Source: Oscillospiraceae bacterium (GTDB taxonomy: Bacteria; Bacillota; Clostridia; Oscillospirales; Oscillospiraceae). From it: a DNA stretch of 40,025 nt. The notes beneath the pieces were generated by a model that ran no database searches, was not told the origin of the DNA, and saw only the letters and a program-made list of their open reading frames with translations. The stretch is taken from NCBI GenBank assembly GCA_016282135.1, contig JAEEKA010000102.1, positions 1 through 40,025 of the forward strand, in the 5' to 3' direction. Below are positions 17,628-26,106 of the stretch, piece by piece. How positions within the stretch are numbered: position 1 is the stretch's first letter; each line of letters opens with the position of its first letter. A program made the position numbers and the translations under genes.

Positions 17628-17837
17628 ATGGCAAAGATCGAAAAAGACACCATTATCGGCGACGTGCTGGACATCGCGCCGGAGACCGCCCCCCTGTTTA
17701 TGGCCATCGGCATGCACTGCCTGGGCTGCCCCGCTTCCCGGGGTGAGACTGTGGAAGAGGCCTGCATGGTCCATGGGGTGGATGTGGACGAGTTCCTCAA
17801 GCACCTGAACGCCTTCGACGAGGGCAAGGCCGAGTAA
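17628..17837 (+). CDS. DUF1858 redox-disulfide protein (hybrid-cluster-protein associated type)
   Basis: A 69-residue cytosolic protein. The core IIGDVLDIAPETAPLFMAIG is followed by GMHCLGCP with C31 and C34, the CxxC pair that defines the DUF1858/ScdA-N-like domain. Standalone members are called hybrid cluster protein-associated redox disulfide proteins, so a thiol or redox role under nitrosative or oxidative stress is plausible, but no hcp gene lies nearby here. It has its own strong promoter, an AAAGGAG ribosome site (17613-17619) and a GC-rich terminator after it, so it is a well-expressed single-gene unit. Confidence 0.9.
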   Translation: MAKIEKDTIIGDVLDIAPETAPLFMAIGMHCLGCPASRGETVEEACMVHGVDVDEFLKHLNAFDEGKAE

Positions 17838-17853
17838 GACAACAGAAAGAACG

Positions 17854-17878
17854 GGGGCGCGGCCGCGCCCCTGTTTTT
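17854..17878 (+). terminator. Intrinsic terminator after DUF1858 gene
   Basis: The stem GGGGCGC/GCGCCCC (within 17854-17871, loop GGCC) is followed by TGTTTTT. It sits between the DUF1858 stop and the MATE start. Confidence 0.9.
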
Positions 17879-17894
17879 GTGAGTGAAGACAGAT

Positions 17895-19304
17895 ATGGAT
17901 AACAGACAAGTTGACCTCCGGCAGAAAAAATTCCTCCGCATGACCACCGCCCCGGTCCAGGGGCTGGTGCTGCGTCTGGCGGTGCCCACCATTGCTTCCA
18001 TGCTGGTGACCGCCCTGTACAACGTGGCGGACACTTTCTTCGTCAGCTCCATCGGCGGCTACGAGGGAACCTGCGCCATCGCGGCGGTATCAGTTTCCCT
18101 TTCGGTGATGGCGCTGATTCAGGCTTTGGGATTCTTTGTGGGCCAGGGCGCGGCCAACTTTATCTCCCGGGCCCTGGGACGTCACGACGTGGACAAGGCC
18201 TCCGAAATGGCGGCCACCGGCCTGTTCCTGGCGCTGAGTCTGGGTGCGCTGGTGACCCTGGCGGGGGAACTGTTCACCGCCCCGATTGCCCGGTTTTTGG
18301 GGGCGGATGAGGAATTCATCGGCCCCACGGTGGACTATTTGCGCTGGATCCTGGCGGCCGCCCCTTTGATGACCGGCTCCTTCTGCCTGAACAATCAGCT
18401 TCGCTTCCAGGGCAACGCCTTCTATGCCATGATCGGTGTGGTCAGCGGCGCCGTGCTGAACGTGGGCCTGGACCCGCTGTTCATCCACGTTCTGGGCCTG
18501 GGCGCCCAGGGCGCCTCCCTGGCTACGGCCATCAGCCAGAGCGTGGGCTTCTGCGTCCTGCTGGCGGGGACCTTCCGAGGAGACAATCTCCGGATCCAGC
18601 TCCGCCGGGTCCGAATCTCGCTGGAGAATTTGAAGTTCATTGCCCAGGGCGGCCTGCCCTCCCTGCTGCGGCAGGGCTGCGGTTCCGTGGCCGTAATGGT
18701 GCTGAACCGAACTGCGGGACAGGTGGGCGACTTGGACCCAGCCATCGGACGGGCGGCGCTGATTGCCGCCTTCGGCCTGGTCAGCAAGATTATGATGATG
18801 GTCAACAATGTGGTCATCGGTCTGGGCCAGGGCTATCAGCCCGTCTGCGGCTTCAACTACGGCGCGGGGCAGTTCAGCCGGGTCCGACAGGCCTTCTGGT
18901 TCCTGGTGAAGACCATCGCCTGCTGGTGTCTGCTGGTAATTGTGCTGGGGGAGCTGCTGGCTCCCGCGGTGGTGAATCTCTTCCCCGACGCTCAGCCCAA
19001 GGTCCGGGCCCTGGCAGCCACGATTCTGCGCTTTCAGTGCGCCGCCTTCTTTGCCAACTGCTGGGTGCTGCCCTCCAATATGACCCAGCAGACCATGGGC
19101 TGGATGTTCTCCGCCTCCGCCCTGGCCATGGCCCGGCAGGGCCTCTTCCTGGTGCCGCTGGTTTTGGTTTTGCCCGAGTTTTTCGGCCTGATCGGTCTGG
19201 AGCTGGCCCAGCCCCTCAGCGACGTGCTGACCCTCTGCCTGGCCATTCCCCTGCAAATCCGGGTGCTTCGGCACCTGTCACTGCCGGACAGACCGCTGGA
19301 GTGA
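17895..19304 (+). CDS. MATE family multidrug/Na+ efflux transporter
   Basis: A 469-residue membrane protein with about 12 helices in two six-helix halves. LAVPTIASMLVTALYNVADTFFVS is broken here as LAVPTIASML and NVADTFF, both classic for the MATE/MurJ-like superfamily, followed by ALGFFVGQGAANFISRALG. It should export cationic drugs or metabolites using a cation gradient. Start choice: GTG at 17883 falls at the terminator edge, so ATG 17895 is preferred. Neither has a strong ribosome site. The stop is followed immediately by a two-unit heptad repeat (19308-19321) and then trmK. Confidence 0.9.
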   Translation: MDNRQVDLRQKKFLRMTTAPVQGLVLRLAVPTIASMLVTALYNVADTFFVSSIGGYEGTCAIAAVSVSLSVMALIQALGFFVGQGAANFISRALGRHDVDKASEMAATGLFLALSLGALVTLAGELFTAPIARFLGADEEFIGPTVDYLRWILAAAPLMTGSFCLNNQLRFQGNAFYAMIGVVSGAVLNVGLDPLFIHVLGLGAQGASLATAISQSVGFCVLLAGTFRGDNLRIQLRRVRISLENLKFIAQGGLPSLLRQGCGSVAVMVLNRTAGQVGDLDPAIGRAALIAAFGLVSKIMMMVNNVVIGLGQGYQPVCGFNYGAGQFSRVRQAFWFLVKTIACWCLLVIVLGELLAPAVVNLFPDAQPKVRALAATILRFQCAAFFANCWVLPSNMTQQTMGWMFSASALAMARQGLFLVPLVLVLPEFFGLIGLELAQPLSDVLTLCLAIPLQIRVLRHLSLPDRPLE

Positions 19305-19307
19305 ATG

Positions 19308-19321
19308 AATTACGTATTACG
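19308..19321. repeat. Two-unit period-7 repeat after the MATE gene
   Basis: AATTACG then TATTACG, directly after the MATE stop codon. It is too short to stand alone, but it fits the period of the larger arrays in this window. Confidence 0.4.
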
Positions 19322-19335
19322 CTTCGTGAGGAAGA

Positions 19336-20037
19336 ATGAGAGATCGTGCAAATATGAAAATACCGATTTCAAGACGGCTCCTTTGCTGTGCGGAGTTGAC
19401 GCCCCCCTGCGGTACGGTGGCGGACGTGGGTACGGACCACGGCTATCTGGGCATCTACCTGCTGCAAAGCGGAAAATGCGCCCATGTGATTGCCGCCGAC
19501 CTGCGGGAAAAGCCCCTGGCCTCCGCGAGAGCAAACGCGGCGGAGTTTTGCGTATCCGGGCAGATGTCCTTCGTCCTGTCCGACGGTCTACATAATATTG
19601 AACCGGGCGCGTTCGATACGCTTGTTTTGGCAGGGATGGGGGGAGATCTGATCACCCGGATCCTGGCTGAGGCCCCCTGGCTGGAGGGCGGCCCCTATAC
19701 CCTGATTCTCCAGCCCCAGTCTGCGGCCAATGATCTGCGCCGTTGGCTGGGGGGGCGGGGCTGGTCCATCCGCCGGGAGCGGCTGGTGCGGGACGGCCGG
19801 TTCCTCTATGCCGTTATGGAGGTTCGGCCCGGAGAGGGCAGAGCTCTGAGCCCGGGGGAGCAGTATGTTTCCCCGGCCCTGCGCCGGGCAGGGGACCCCC
19901 TCTATCCGGAATTCCTGGCCCGCGTTCGCCGGGCGCTGGAGCTGACCGTTGCGGGCATCACCCAAAGCGTCGACCCTGCCGACCTGGAGCGGGCGGAATA
20001 CTACCGGGCGGCGTTGGAGGAAGTTTCAGCCATGTAA
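19336..20037 (+). CDS. trmK: tRNA (adenine-22-N1)-methyltransferase TrmK
   Basis: A 233-residue class I SAM-dependent methyltransferase modifying A22 of tRNA. ISRRLLCCAELTPP and VADVGTDHGYLGIYLL (motif I, about residues 28-43), then VLAGMGGDLITRIL and LILQPQSAANDLRRWL, are typical of TrmK/YqfN. In Bacillus the gene is followed by yqfO, and the same order holds here with a Nif3-family gene next. The start at 19336 has GAGGAAG close upstream; an internal ATG at 19354 (MKIPISRRLL) fits the family start equally well. The C-terminal coiled part is shortened but present. Confidence 0.92.
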   Translation: MRDRANMKIPISRRLLCCAELTPPCGTVADVGTDHGYLGIYLLQSGKCAHVIAADLREKPLASARANAAEFCVSGQMSFVLSDGLHNIEPGAFDTLVLAGMGGDLITRILAEAPWLEGGPYTLILQPQSAANDLRRWLGGRGWSIRRERLVRDGRFLYAVMEVRPGEGRALSPGEQYVSPALRRAGDPLYPEFLARVRRALELTVAGITQSVDPADLERAEYYRAALEEVSAM

Positions 20038-20081
20038 AAAGCCTTCCCCTTGGGGGAAAAGCTTTGGAAAGGAGAATAATT

Positions 20082-20849
20082 ATGACCGTACAAACCATTC
20101 TGGACTATCTTTGGACTCTGGCGCCGGAGCGCTTCCGGATGGATTGGGACAACGTGGGCCTGCTTTTGGGACGGAAAAACGCCCCGGTGGGGGGCGTTTT
20201 GGTGGCGCTGGACGCCACGGCGGCTGTGGCTGCCGAGGCGGAGCGACTGGGCTGCCAGTTGGTTTTGACCCATCACCCGGTAATCTTCCGGGGGGACAAG
20301 CATATCACCGACGCGGACCCGCTGACGGAGCTTCACCTGATCTATCTGGAAAAGGGTATCGCCGTGATCTCCATGCACACCAACCTGGACTGCGCTCCAG
20401 GCGGCGTCAACGACGTGCTGGCGGAGCGGCTTGGTTTACATAATTTTTCTGTGTTGGAGGATGGAGAGACAGCGGGGTTGCTCCGGATGGGGGAGGTTCC
20501 GGAGACGGAGCTGCCGGCCTTTGCCGCCTTCGTCAAGGAACGGCTGGACTGCCCCGGCCTGCGGTTCGTGGACGGTGGAAAGCCTGTCCGCAAGGTGGCC
20601 GTGGGAGGCGGCGGCTGTGGGGAATTTGCTTCCCGGGCCCTGGCGGCGGGCTGCGACACCTTTGTCACCGCAGATATCAAATATCATGATTTCTGTGACG
20701 CGGCCACCCTGGGTCTGAATCTCATCGACGCGGGGCACTTCGAAACCGAGGATCCGGTCTGCGATACGCTGGCTGCCAAGCTGCGGGAGGCCTTCCCGGA
20801 GCTTCGTGTCCACCGTTCGGCTCACCGGGGCTGTATTCAATTCCTGTGA
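20082..20849 (+). CDS. Nif3-like dinuclear metal-centre protein (YqfO family)
   Basis: A 255-residue protein of the NIF3/YqfO/YbgI family, ring-shaped hexamers with two metal ions per subunit. Metal ligands appear as H64-H65 in LTHHPVIF, D103 in MHTNLDCAPGGVND, and H219 and E221 in DAGHFETE. This is the short form, lacking the roughly 100-residue CutA-like insert of Bacillus YqfO. The biochemical role is unsettled in the family; some members were annotated as GTP cyclohydrolase type 2. AAAGGAG at 20067-20073 gives the start. Conserved pairing with trmK supports the call. Confidence 0.92.
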   Translation: MTVQTILDYLWTLAPERFRMDWDNVGLLLGRKNAPVGGVLVALDATAAVAAEAERLGCQLVLTHHPVIFRGDKHITDADPLTELHLIYLEKGIAVISMHTNLDCAPGGVNDVLAERLGLHNFSVLEDGETAGLLRMGEVPETELPAFAAFVKERLDCPGLRFVDGGKPVRKVAVGGGGCGEFASRALAAGCDTFVTADIKYHDFCDAATLGLNLIDAGHFETEDPVCDTLAAKLREAFPELRVHRSAHRGCIQFL

Positions 20850-20865
20850 GAACATGACCTGGGTG

Positions 20866-20910
20866 AACATGACCGGGGCAGATGCGCACATCTGCCCCGG
20901 TCATGTTTTT
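20866..20910. terminator. Strong terminator between convergent nif3 and amylase genes
   Basis: A perfect 19-bp stem (20866-20884 with 20889-20907, loop CGCA) is followed by a T-tract on the plus strand. The left foot AACATGACC also occurs 16 bp upstream as a direct repeat. Confidence 0.9.
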
Positions 20911-20915
20911 GAGGG

Positions 20916-22586
20916 TTAGCGCAGAACCACGCTGGTCTGGCCCTCCAGGGTCAGGACGGTGCCATCCAGACTGGCGGAGCCCAGGCCCACAAAGCCGCTG
21001 ACGGCGGTGAATTCCGCCAGGCCCCGGTTTGCCAGATCCGTCATAAAAGTCTCGGTGGTGGTGTTGTGGATCACCAGGCACTTCTTGCCGTTTAGTTCCG
21101 CGGTGAAGCCGCCCACGTTGGTGGCGTTGAATTTCAGAGCGCTGTACTTGCCGCCGGCAATCTCCGGGTTGGCCTTTCGCAGCAGGATCACCTGCTTGTA
21201 GTAATTGTAGAGGCTGTCCGCCTTGGAAAGCTGCTCCGCCGCGGTGCCGTCCGCCCGGGTATCGGTGGAATAGGTGGTGCCGATGGGATCCTTAACCGGG
21301 TCTCCGTCCCCCCAGACCATGGACAGGCGGCGGTTGGCGTCGGTGTTAGCCCCGCCCCGGGAGCCCCGCATGGCCAGCTCCTCGCCGTAGTAGAGGAAGG
21401 GGGAGCCTGGCCCCAGAATCAGCAGGTTGGCGGCCATCTGGGCCGCGCCGGTGCGGGTGGGCAGGAAGCCCGCGGACCGGTCGGTGTCGTGGTTGGCGAT
21501 AAAGGGTACGATGGTCGCGTCCGCCCGCAGGGGGTTGACGGTGTCCAGATAGCTCTGCACGTACTCGGTGTAGCGGTTTACATCGCCCTTTTGAGCGGCA
21601 GAGGCGATATAGCCCTCCGCCAGGCACATGGAGAAGTTAAAGCAGTTCATGGCGGGGTAGTAAATCTGGGTCACGGCGTCTCCGTCCCATACCTCGCCCA
21701 CGGTGTAGAGATCGGGCTTGAGGGCCCGAAGCTCGTTCAGATACCAGCTCCAGAACTCCGCGCTGGCGGCGTTGTCCCCGAAGTAGACGTATTTGGCTGC
21801 GTCGAAGCGGAAGCCGTCCACCCCCAGGTCCAGGTAGAATTTTGCCACGTCCAGCACGGCCTGGCGGACCTCCGGACTGTCGAAATTCAGTTCCGGCATG
21901 CCGCCGTCGAAGTTGCACTCATAGAAGATGTCGGTGCCGGAGAGCGGGGAGAAGCTGCGGCCCGCGGGAGCGGGCTCCCCCTGGGTGTAATAGCTGTAGA
22001 AATTGTAATAGGGATCGTCCACGGCATTGTGCTGGTGGGCCAGGGAAAAGCTGCTGAACCAGGAATTGCTTTTGCCGGTGTGATTGATGGGCAGATCCAG
22101 AATCAGCTTCACGTTCCGGCTGTGACAGAGCTCCGCCAGTTCCTTCAGGTCGTCCAGGGTGCCGAAGGAACCGTCCACCTGGTAATAGTCGTTCACGTCG
22201 TACTTGTGGTAGGAGCCGGATTTGAAGATGGGCGTCAGCCAAATGCCCTCAATGCCAAGAGATTTGCCGGAGCTGTCGTCCCCGTCGTTGAGGTAGTCCA
22301 TCCGGTTGATGATGCCCCGCAGATCGCCGATGCCGTCGCCGTCGGAGTCGGAGAAGGAGCCCACGAAAATCTCATAGAAGACCCGATTGTTGTCCGCTGC
22401 GGGCTTGACGCCGGCCGGGACGGCCACCGCGTACTCTCCGGCGGGAGCGGCGGGCTCCGTGCTTTGAACGGGTTGGCCTGTTCCCGATGCCGGAGGCGTG
22501 GAAGAGGAAACCGGGGTAGTCTCACAGCCCGCGAACAGGCTCAGAAGCAGAAACAGAGCAAGGGTGAGCGCCATGGATTTTTTCAT
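20916..22586 (-). CDS. Lipoprotein alpha-amylase (GH13)
   Basis: A 556-residue secreted lipoprotein: the first 20 residues are a signal peptide ending in LFAG with lipobox cysteine C21, then a Ser/Thr/Pro-rich linker to about residue 65. The GH13 barrel shows DGDGIGDLRGII, the catalytic nucleophile D262 in DGFRFDAAK, acid/base E298 in VGEVWD, and transition-state Asp D367 in ANHDTDR. It should cleave alpha-1,4-glucans outside the membrane. It is divergent from the pair of membrane proteins at 22742, with a canonical promoter of its own. It lies about 3.4 kb from the ABC importer, so released maltodextrins might use that importer. Confidence 0.93.
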   Translation of the reverse strand: MKKSMALTLALFLLLSLFAGCETTPVSSSTPPASGTGQPVQSTEPAAPAGEYAVAVPAGVKPAADNNRVFYEIFVGSFSDSDGDGIGDLRGIINRMDYLNDGDDSSGKSLGIEGIWLTPIFKSGSYHKYDVNDYYQVDGSFGTLDDLKELAELCHSRNVKLILDLPINHTGKSNSWFSSFSLAHQHNAVDDPYYNFYSYYTQGEPAPAGRSFSPLSGTDIFYECNFDGGMPELNFDSPEVRQAVLDVAKFYLDLGVDGFRFDAAKYVYFGDNAASAEFWSWYLNELRALKPDLYTVGEVWDGDAVTQIYYPAMNCFNFSMCLAEGYIASAAQKGDVNRYTEYVQSYLDTVNPLRADATIVPFIANHDTDRSAGFLPTRTGAAQMAANLLILGPGSPFLYYGEELAMRGSRGGANTDANRRLSMVWGDGDPVKDPIGTTYSTDTRADGTAAEQLSKADSLYNYYKQVILLRKANPEIAGGKYSALKFNATNVGGFTAELNGKKCLVIHNTTTETFMTDLANRGLAEFTAVSGFVGLGSASLDGTVLTLEGQTSVVLR

Positions 22587-22616
22587 GGAAATCGCCTCCT
22601 GTGAATCATTACTTTC

Positions 22617-22645
22617 ATTTTATCGATTATGATTCTCCCTGTCAA
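22617..22645 (-). promoter_or_regulatory. Sigma-A promoter of the amylase gene
   Basis: Minus strand: perfect TTGACA (22640-22645), spacer of 17, TAAAAT (22617-22622). The ribosome site AGGAGG sits just before the ATG. Confidence 0.88.
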
Positions 22646-22657
22646 GACGGTTTTACA

Positions 22658-22686
22658 TTGCAATTTGATTCTTGGAATGGTATAAT
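22658..22686 (+). promoter_or_regulatory. Sigma-A promoter of the 22742 gene pair
   Basis: TTGCAA (22658-22663), spacer of 17, perfect TATAAT (22681-22686). Its -35 lies 12 bp from the -35 of the divergent amylase promoter, so the two polymerases would compete. Confidence 0.85.
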
Positions 22687-22741
22687 CAACCGAAAGAGAC
22701 CACTTTACAGGTTTACATAATACGATAGAAGGAGGGCGCTT

Positions 22742-23257
22742 ATGCATCCCATCGTGGAGCTTTATCCGCCGGAGCGGCTGGAGCGGCTGGAGCGGCGGCG
22801 AAAACGGGTCAGACTGCTGCTGATTCTGCTGGCTGCCGCGGCGCTGGCGGTCTGTGTTGTCCTGACCTGCCGGGTGAACACCCGAAATATTTATGATATG
22901 CTGCTGGCCTGTATCTGTGTCAGCGTAGGGACTGCCTGGATCATCATCTACTTCGGCGTCTACACGGTCCGGGACGCCGGCCGGGAGCTGGAACACGCCA
23001 GGCATCTGGCGGAGGGCCCCCGGGAGTCTGTGACGGGGAAGGTCACCCTATTAAATCAGAAGGTCCGGGTTCGCAACAGCATCACCCTGCGGAAGCTCCG
23101 GGTGGAGACCGCGAAGGGAACGGTGAACCTCAACATCCATATAGACAAGGCGGAGGCCCTGCGCCGGGCCGGGGAGCGGCTGACCCTCTACACGGTCCAC
23201 GGCTATGTGGCGGCCTGGCAGGAAGCGGAACAGGAGGCGGGCCATGCGGATTCTTAA
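22742..23257 (+). CDS. Unrecognised two-helix membrane protein
   Basis: I do not recognise this 171-residue protein. It begins with a strongly basic, arginine-rich amphipathic stretch (ERLERLERRRKRVR), followed by two hydrophobic helices (about residues 25-42 and 54-76) and a cytosolic or external domain of some 95 residues predicted rich in beta strands (VTGKVTLLNQKVRVRN then GTVNLNIHI). AAGGAGG at 22730-22736 is a very strong ribosome site. The next gene overlaps its last 14 bp, so the two form a coupled unit with a good promoter. The beta-rich tail resembles small OB- or SH3-like folds, but that is only an impression. Confidence 0.7.
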   Translation: MHPIVELYPPERLERLERRRKRVRLLLILLAAAALAVCVVLTCRVNTRNIYDMLLACICVSVGTAWIIIYFGVYTVRDAGRELEHARHLAEGPRESVTGKVTLLNQKVRVRNSITLRKLRVETAKGTVNLNIHIDKAEALRRAGERLTLYTVHGYVAAWQEAEQEAGHADS

Positions 23258-23828
23258 AAACATCTGGGCCCAGCTCCACCGATTCGTCTTCTGGGCCCTG
23301 ATTCTCTCCCTGCTTTGGGCCTGGATCTATACCTTCGTGGGGGATACCTCCCGGGAGAAAAAAGTGATCCTCTATGTGGACGCCTACGCCCTGGATCAGC
23401 GGGGGTTGGGCCTGCGGCTGGAGGAGGAATGCCTCCCCGCCGGAATCAAAATGATCCAGGTGCGGAGCTTCGGCTACAGCTTCCTGGGCACGGAGCTGGA
23501 GGGAGACCTCTATCTGATGAAGGCATCCATTCTGGAATCGACCCTTACCGACACCCCCGGCACCCTGGCTGCCCTGCCCCTGCCGGAGGGAATGCGGGGC
23601 TATGAGCGGGAAGGGAAGTGTTGGGGCATTCTGGCCTTCGACCCCGAAACCCAGCGGGGCCCTGCCATGGACTATATCCAATATGCTCCTCTGCTGAACC
23701 CGGAACAGGAGGCATATTATCTCTGCATTGATGCCGACGGTCCCCATTTTTCCGGCAATCAAGGCGCGGTGGACAACGCGGCCTGGGAAGTGGGTCTGGC
23801 GCTTTTACAATTGACAAGTGACAGGTGA
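23244..23828 (+). CDS. Unrecognised single-anchor protein with repeat-derived C-terminus
   Basis: I do not recognise this 194-residue protein. One hydrophobic anchor (FVFWALILSLLWAWIYTFV, about residues 13-31) leads into a soluble domain of mixed alpha/beta character (VILYVDAYALDQRGLGLRLE, SFLGTELEGDLYLM). It starts inside the previous gene with AGGAGG (23231-23236) as ribosome site. A longer in-frame start at 23205 overlaps more of the upstream gene. Its final codons and stop (TGA at 23826-23828) lie in a period-7 tandem array (23805-23839), so the natural C-terminus may have been replaced. The soluble part has the appearance of a small extracytoplasmic sensor or DUF-type domain; function unknown. 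Confidence 0.7.
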   Translation: MRILKNIWAQLHRFVFWALILSLLWAWIYTFVGDTSREKKVILYVDAYALDQRGLGLRLEEECLPAGIKMIQVRSFGYSFLGTELEGDLYLMKASILESTLTDTPGTLAALPLPEGMRGYEREGKCWGILAFDPETQRGPAMDYIQYAPLLNPEQEAYYLCIDADGPHFSGNQGAVDNAAWEVGLALLQLTSDR

Positions 23829-23839
23829 CAATTGACAAT
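23805..23839. repeat. Period-7 tandem array (TGACAAK units) overlapping a gene end
   Basis: Five 7-bp units: TTACAAT, TGACAAG, TGACAGG, TGACAAT, TGACAAT. The array supplies the last residues and the stop codon of the 23244 gene. Confidence 0.9.
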
Positions 23840-23840
23840 C

Positions 23841-23866
23841 GTAGGGACAAGCATTGCTTGTCCGCC
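23841..23866. repeat. GTAG hairpin repeat, AAGC stem type
   Basis: Starts GTAGGGACAAGC, loop ATT, then GCTTGTCCGCC. The 8-bp stem is GGACAAGC with GCTTGTCC. A near copy lies at 34940. Confidence 0.9.
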
Positions 23867-23893
23867 TGCCGCTGCTTTCACCAGCCTCCGGGG

Positions 23894-23914
23894 TTCAGAG
23901 TTCAGGATTCAGAG
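23894..23914. repeat. Period-7 tandem array (TTCAGRG units)
   Basis: Three units: TTCAGAG, TTCAGGA, TTCAGAG. Same unit type as 14957-14984. Only about 70 bp remain to the downstream GH53 start, with no clear promoter. Confidence 0.8.
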
Positions 23915-23981
23915 CCTTTAGCGCGGGCCTTAACTGCGCGTCGCTGCCCGCCATGCGTGAAATATGAAAAGGAGATTTGAA

Positions 23982-26009
23982 ATGAAAAGACTGTCTGTTT
24001 TCGTTTTGGCCCTTCTGCTGTTGACCGGCTGCGCCAATCCGGCGCCGGGCGGAACGACCGGAGCGCCGGAGACCACCGGCGCCGGGAAGATCGCCGCCTC
24101 CGTGGCGGCGGTGGAAAATCCGCCCGTGATCGAGAAAAGGGACCTGGCCCCAAAGGAGGCCCTGACGGGCTGCCCCCTCTACGTCAACGCTGTGGAGGGA
24201 CTGCCGGAGGACTTCATCTTCGGCATGGACGCCTCCCAGGTTCCTGCCCTGGAACGGAGCGGGGTGAAATACTACGACCGGGACGGCGCGGAGCGGGACG
24301 TCTTTGAGATTCTGGCTGCCAATGGGGTCAATTACATCCGGGTCCGGGTCTGGAACGACCCCTTTGACGCCCAAGGCCGCGGCTACGGCGGCGGCAACTG
24401 CAACGTGGACACCGCCTTGGAGATCGGCAAGCGGGCCACCGCCTGCGGCATGAGACTGCTGGTGGATTTCCACTACTCCGACTTCTGGGCCGACCCCGGC
24501 AAGCAGATGGTTCCCAAGGCCTGGAAGGATTACGACCTGGCGACCAAGGCGGCGGCCCTGGAGGCCTACACCCACGACGTGCTGATGACCCTGCGGAATG
24601 GGGGCGTGGACGTGGGCATGGTCCAGGTGGGCAACGAGACCAACGGCGCCCTCTGCGGGGAGAAGGACTGGTCCGACATTGTAAAGCTGATGGCGGCGGG
24701 CTCCCGGGCCGTCCGGGACGTCTTCCCCCAGGCCAAGGTGGCGGTCCACTTTGCCAATCCCGAGCGGGGCGACTATCTCAACTACGCCTCCACGCTGAAG
24801 ATCTTCGAGCTGGACTACGACGTCTTCGGCTCCTCCTATTACCCCTACTGGCACGGGAGCCTGGACAACCTGACCCAGACTTTGGAGAAGATTCGCAAGA
24901 GCTACGGCAAGGACGTGATGGTGCTGGAGACCTCCTACGCCTGGACGGCGGAGGACTTTGACTTCTCCGGCAACACCATTTCCGAGTCCAGCGAGAAGCC
25001 CTATCCCTATACCCAGCAGGGGCAGGTGAACAGCCTTCGGGACGTGACCCAGGCGGTGCAGAAGGCCGGCGGCATCGGCGTGTGCTATTGGGAGGGAGCC
25101 TGGATCGGCGTGGGCGGCGTGTCCAAGGAGGAAAATCAGAAGCTTTGGGAGCAGTACGGCTCCGGCTGGGCCTCCTCTTACGCGGCGGAATACGATCCCG
25201 AGGACGCGGGCAAGTGGTACGGCGGCTGCGCCGTGGAGAACCAGAGTTTCTTCGATCCCCAGGGCAGGGTTCTGGACAGCCTCATGGCCTTCAACCTGAT
25301 CCGTTATGGAAACGGAGAGGTTCCGCTCAAAATCGAGGCGGTGGAGGACGCGGAGCTGCGGGCGAAGGCAGGGGAAGACCTTGTTCTGCCCGAGACCGTA
25401 AACGTGGTTATGACGGACAACAGCCGACAGGCGGCGCCCGTGCACTGGAATGCGGACCCGGTGGAGCTCAAGCTGCTGACGCCAGGGACCTATGAGATCA
25501 ACGGCGTGACCGACGCCGGCCTGCCCGCCAAGCTGACGCTGATCCTGGAAGGGGAGAACCTCCTGCTTAATCCGTCCCTTGAGACCGGTGTTGACGATCC
25601 CTGGGTCGCGGAAAACGTCGGCGGCTGCCAGCAGCTGAACATCGAGGAAAAGACCGGGGACTCCAGAACCGGCGACTGGCATTACCATTTCTGGTCTCCC
25701 GATGCCGACAAGGCGGAGTTTACCCTGGAGCAAAGCCCCGCGGGACTGGAAACCGGGGTCTACGATTTCAGCATCTGGATCATGGGCGGCGACTGCGGCG
25801 AGGCCGAGGTCTACGCCTACGCGAAGCTTGACGGCGAGATTGTCGCCACGGCCCCCATGGAGATCACGTCCTGGAACGAGTGGCACGAAGGCGCCGTGAC
25901 CGGCATCGAATACACTGAGGGCCAGACCCTGACCGTGGGCATCTACGTGAAGGCTCCCGCCGCGGGAGCATGGGGCAAGATCGACGACGCCAGACTTTCC
26001 AGGCAGTAA
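23982..26009 (+). CDS. Secreted lipoprotein endo-beta-1,4-galactanase (GH53) with CBM61-like module
   Basis: A 675-residue arabinogalactan endo-beta-1,4-galactanase cutting galactan side chains of pectin outside the cell. A signal peptide ends in LLLTG with lipobox C17, then a low-complexity linker. The GH53 barrel spans about 75-435, with acid/base E219 in VGNETNGA and nucleophile E316 in VLETSYAW. An Ig/Big_4-like domain (about 440-525) is followed by a C-terminal module (from LLNPSLETG, about 527-675) resembling CBM61, a beta-1,4-galactan binder. The ATG at 23982 follows AAAAGGAG; an upstream in-frame ATG at 23964 contains that ribosome site. It opens the glycan-use cluster, ahead of the ABC importer. 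Confidence 0.93.
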   Translation: MKRLSVFVLALLLLTGCANPAPGGTTGAPETTGAGKIAASVAAVENPPVIEKRDLAPKEALTGCPLYVNAVEGLPEDFIFGMDASQVPALERSGVKYYDRDGAERDVFEILAANGVNYIRVRVWNDPFDAQGRGYGGGNCNVDTALEIGKRATACGMRLLVDFHYSDFWADPGKQMVPKAWKDYDLATKAAALEAYTHDVLMTLRNGGVDVGMVQVGNETNGALCGEKDWSDIVKLMAAGSRAVRDVFPQAKVAVHFANPERGDYLNYASTLKIFELDYDVFGSSYYPYWHGSLDNLTQTLEKIRKSYGKDVMVLETSYAWTAEDFDFSGNTISESSEKPYPYTQQGQVNSLRDVTQAVQKAGGIGVCYWEGAWIGVGGVSKEENQKLWEQYGSGWASSYAAEYDPEDAGKWYGGCAVENQSFFDPQGRVLDSLMAFNLIRYGNGEVPLKIEAVEDAELRAKAGEDLVLPETVNVVMTDNSRQAAPVHWNADPVELKLLTPGTYEINGVTDAGLPAKLTLILEGENLLLNPSLETGVDDPWVAENVGGCQQLNIEEKTGDSRTGDWHYHFWSPDADKAEFTLEQSPAGLETGVYDFSIWIMGGDCGEAEVYAYAKLDGEIVATAPMEITSWNEWHEGAVTGIEYTEGQTLTVGIYVKAPAAGAWGKIDDARLSRQ

Positions 26010-26087
26010 AACACGAGAAAAGGAAAAAACATACCGTATTTCTGCATGAATACCCGCAAGAATTCCACATTCGATTGAAAATATGTA

Positions 26088-26105
26088 AATTATTTGGAAA
26101 TAATT
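26088..26105. promoter_or_regulatory. AT-rich 18-bp palindrome abutting the importer promoter (possible operator)
   Basis: AATTATTT, centre GG, AAATAATT: a perfect inverted repeat ending 1 bp before the -35 element. Position and symmetry suit a dimeric regulator or an UP element. No regulator gene lies in the cluster. Confidence 0.55.
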
Positions 26106-26106
26106 A

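Noticed and set aside
22617-22663. Catabolite (cre-like) operator near the amylase promoter (TGTAAAACCG region)
   Set aside because: The half-sites are too far apart for the 14-bp cre pattern.
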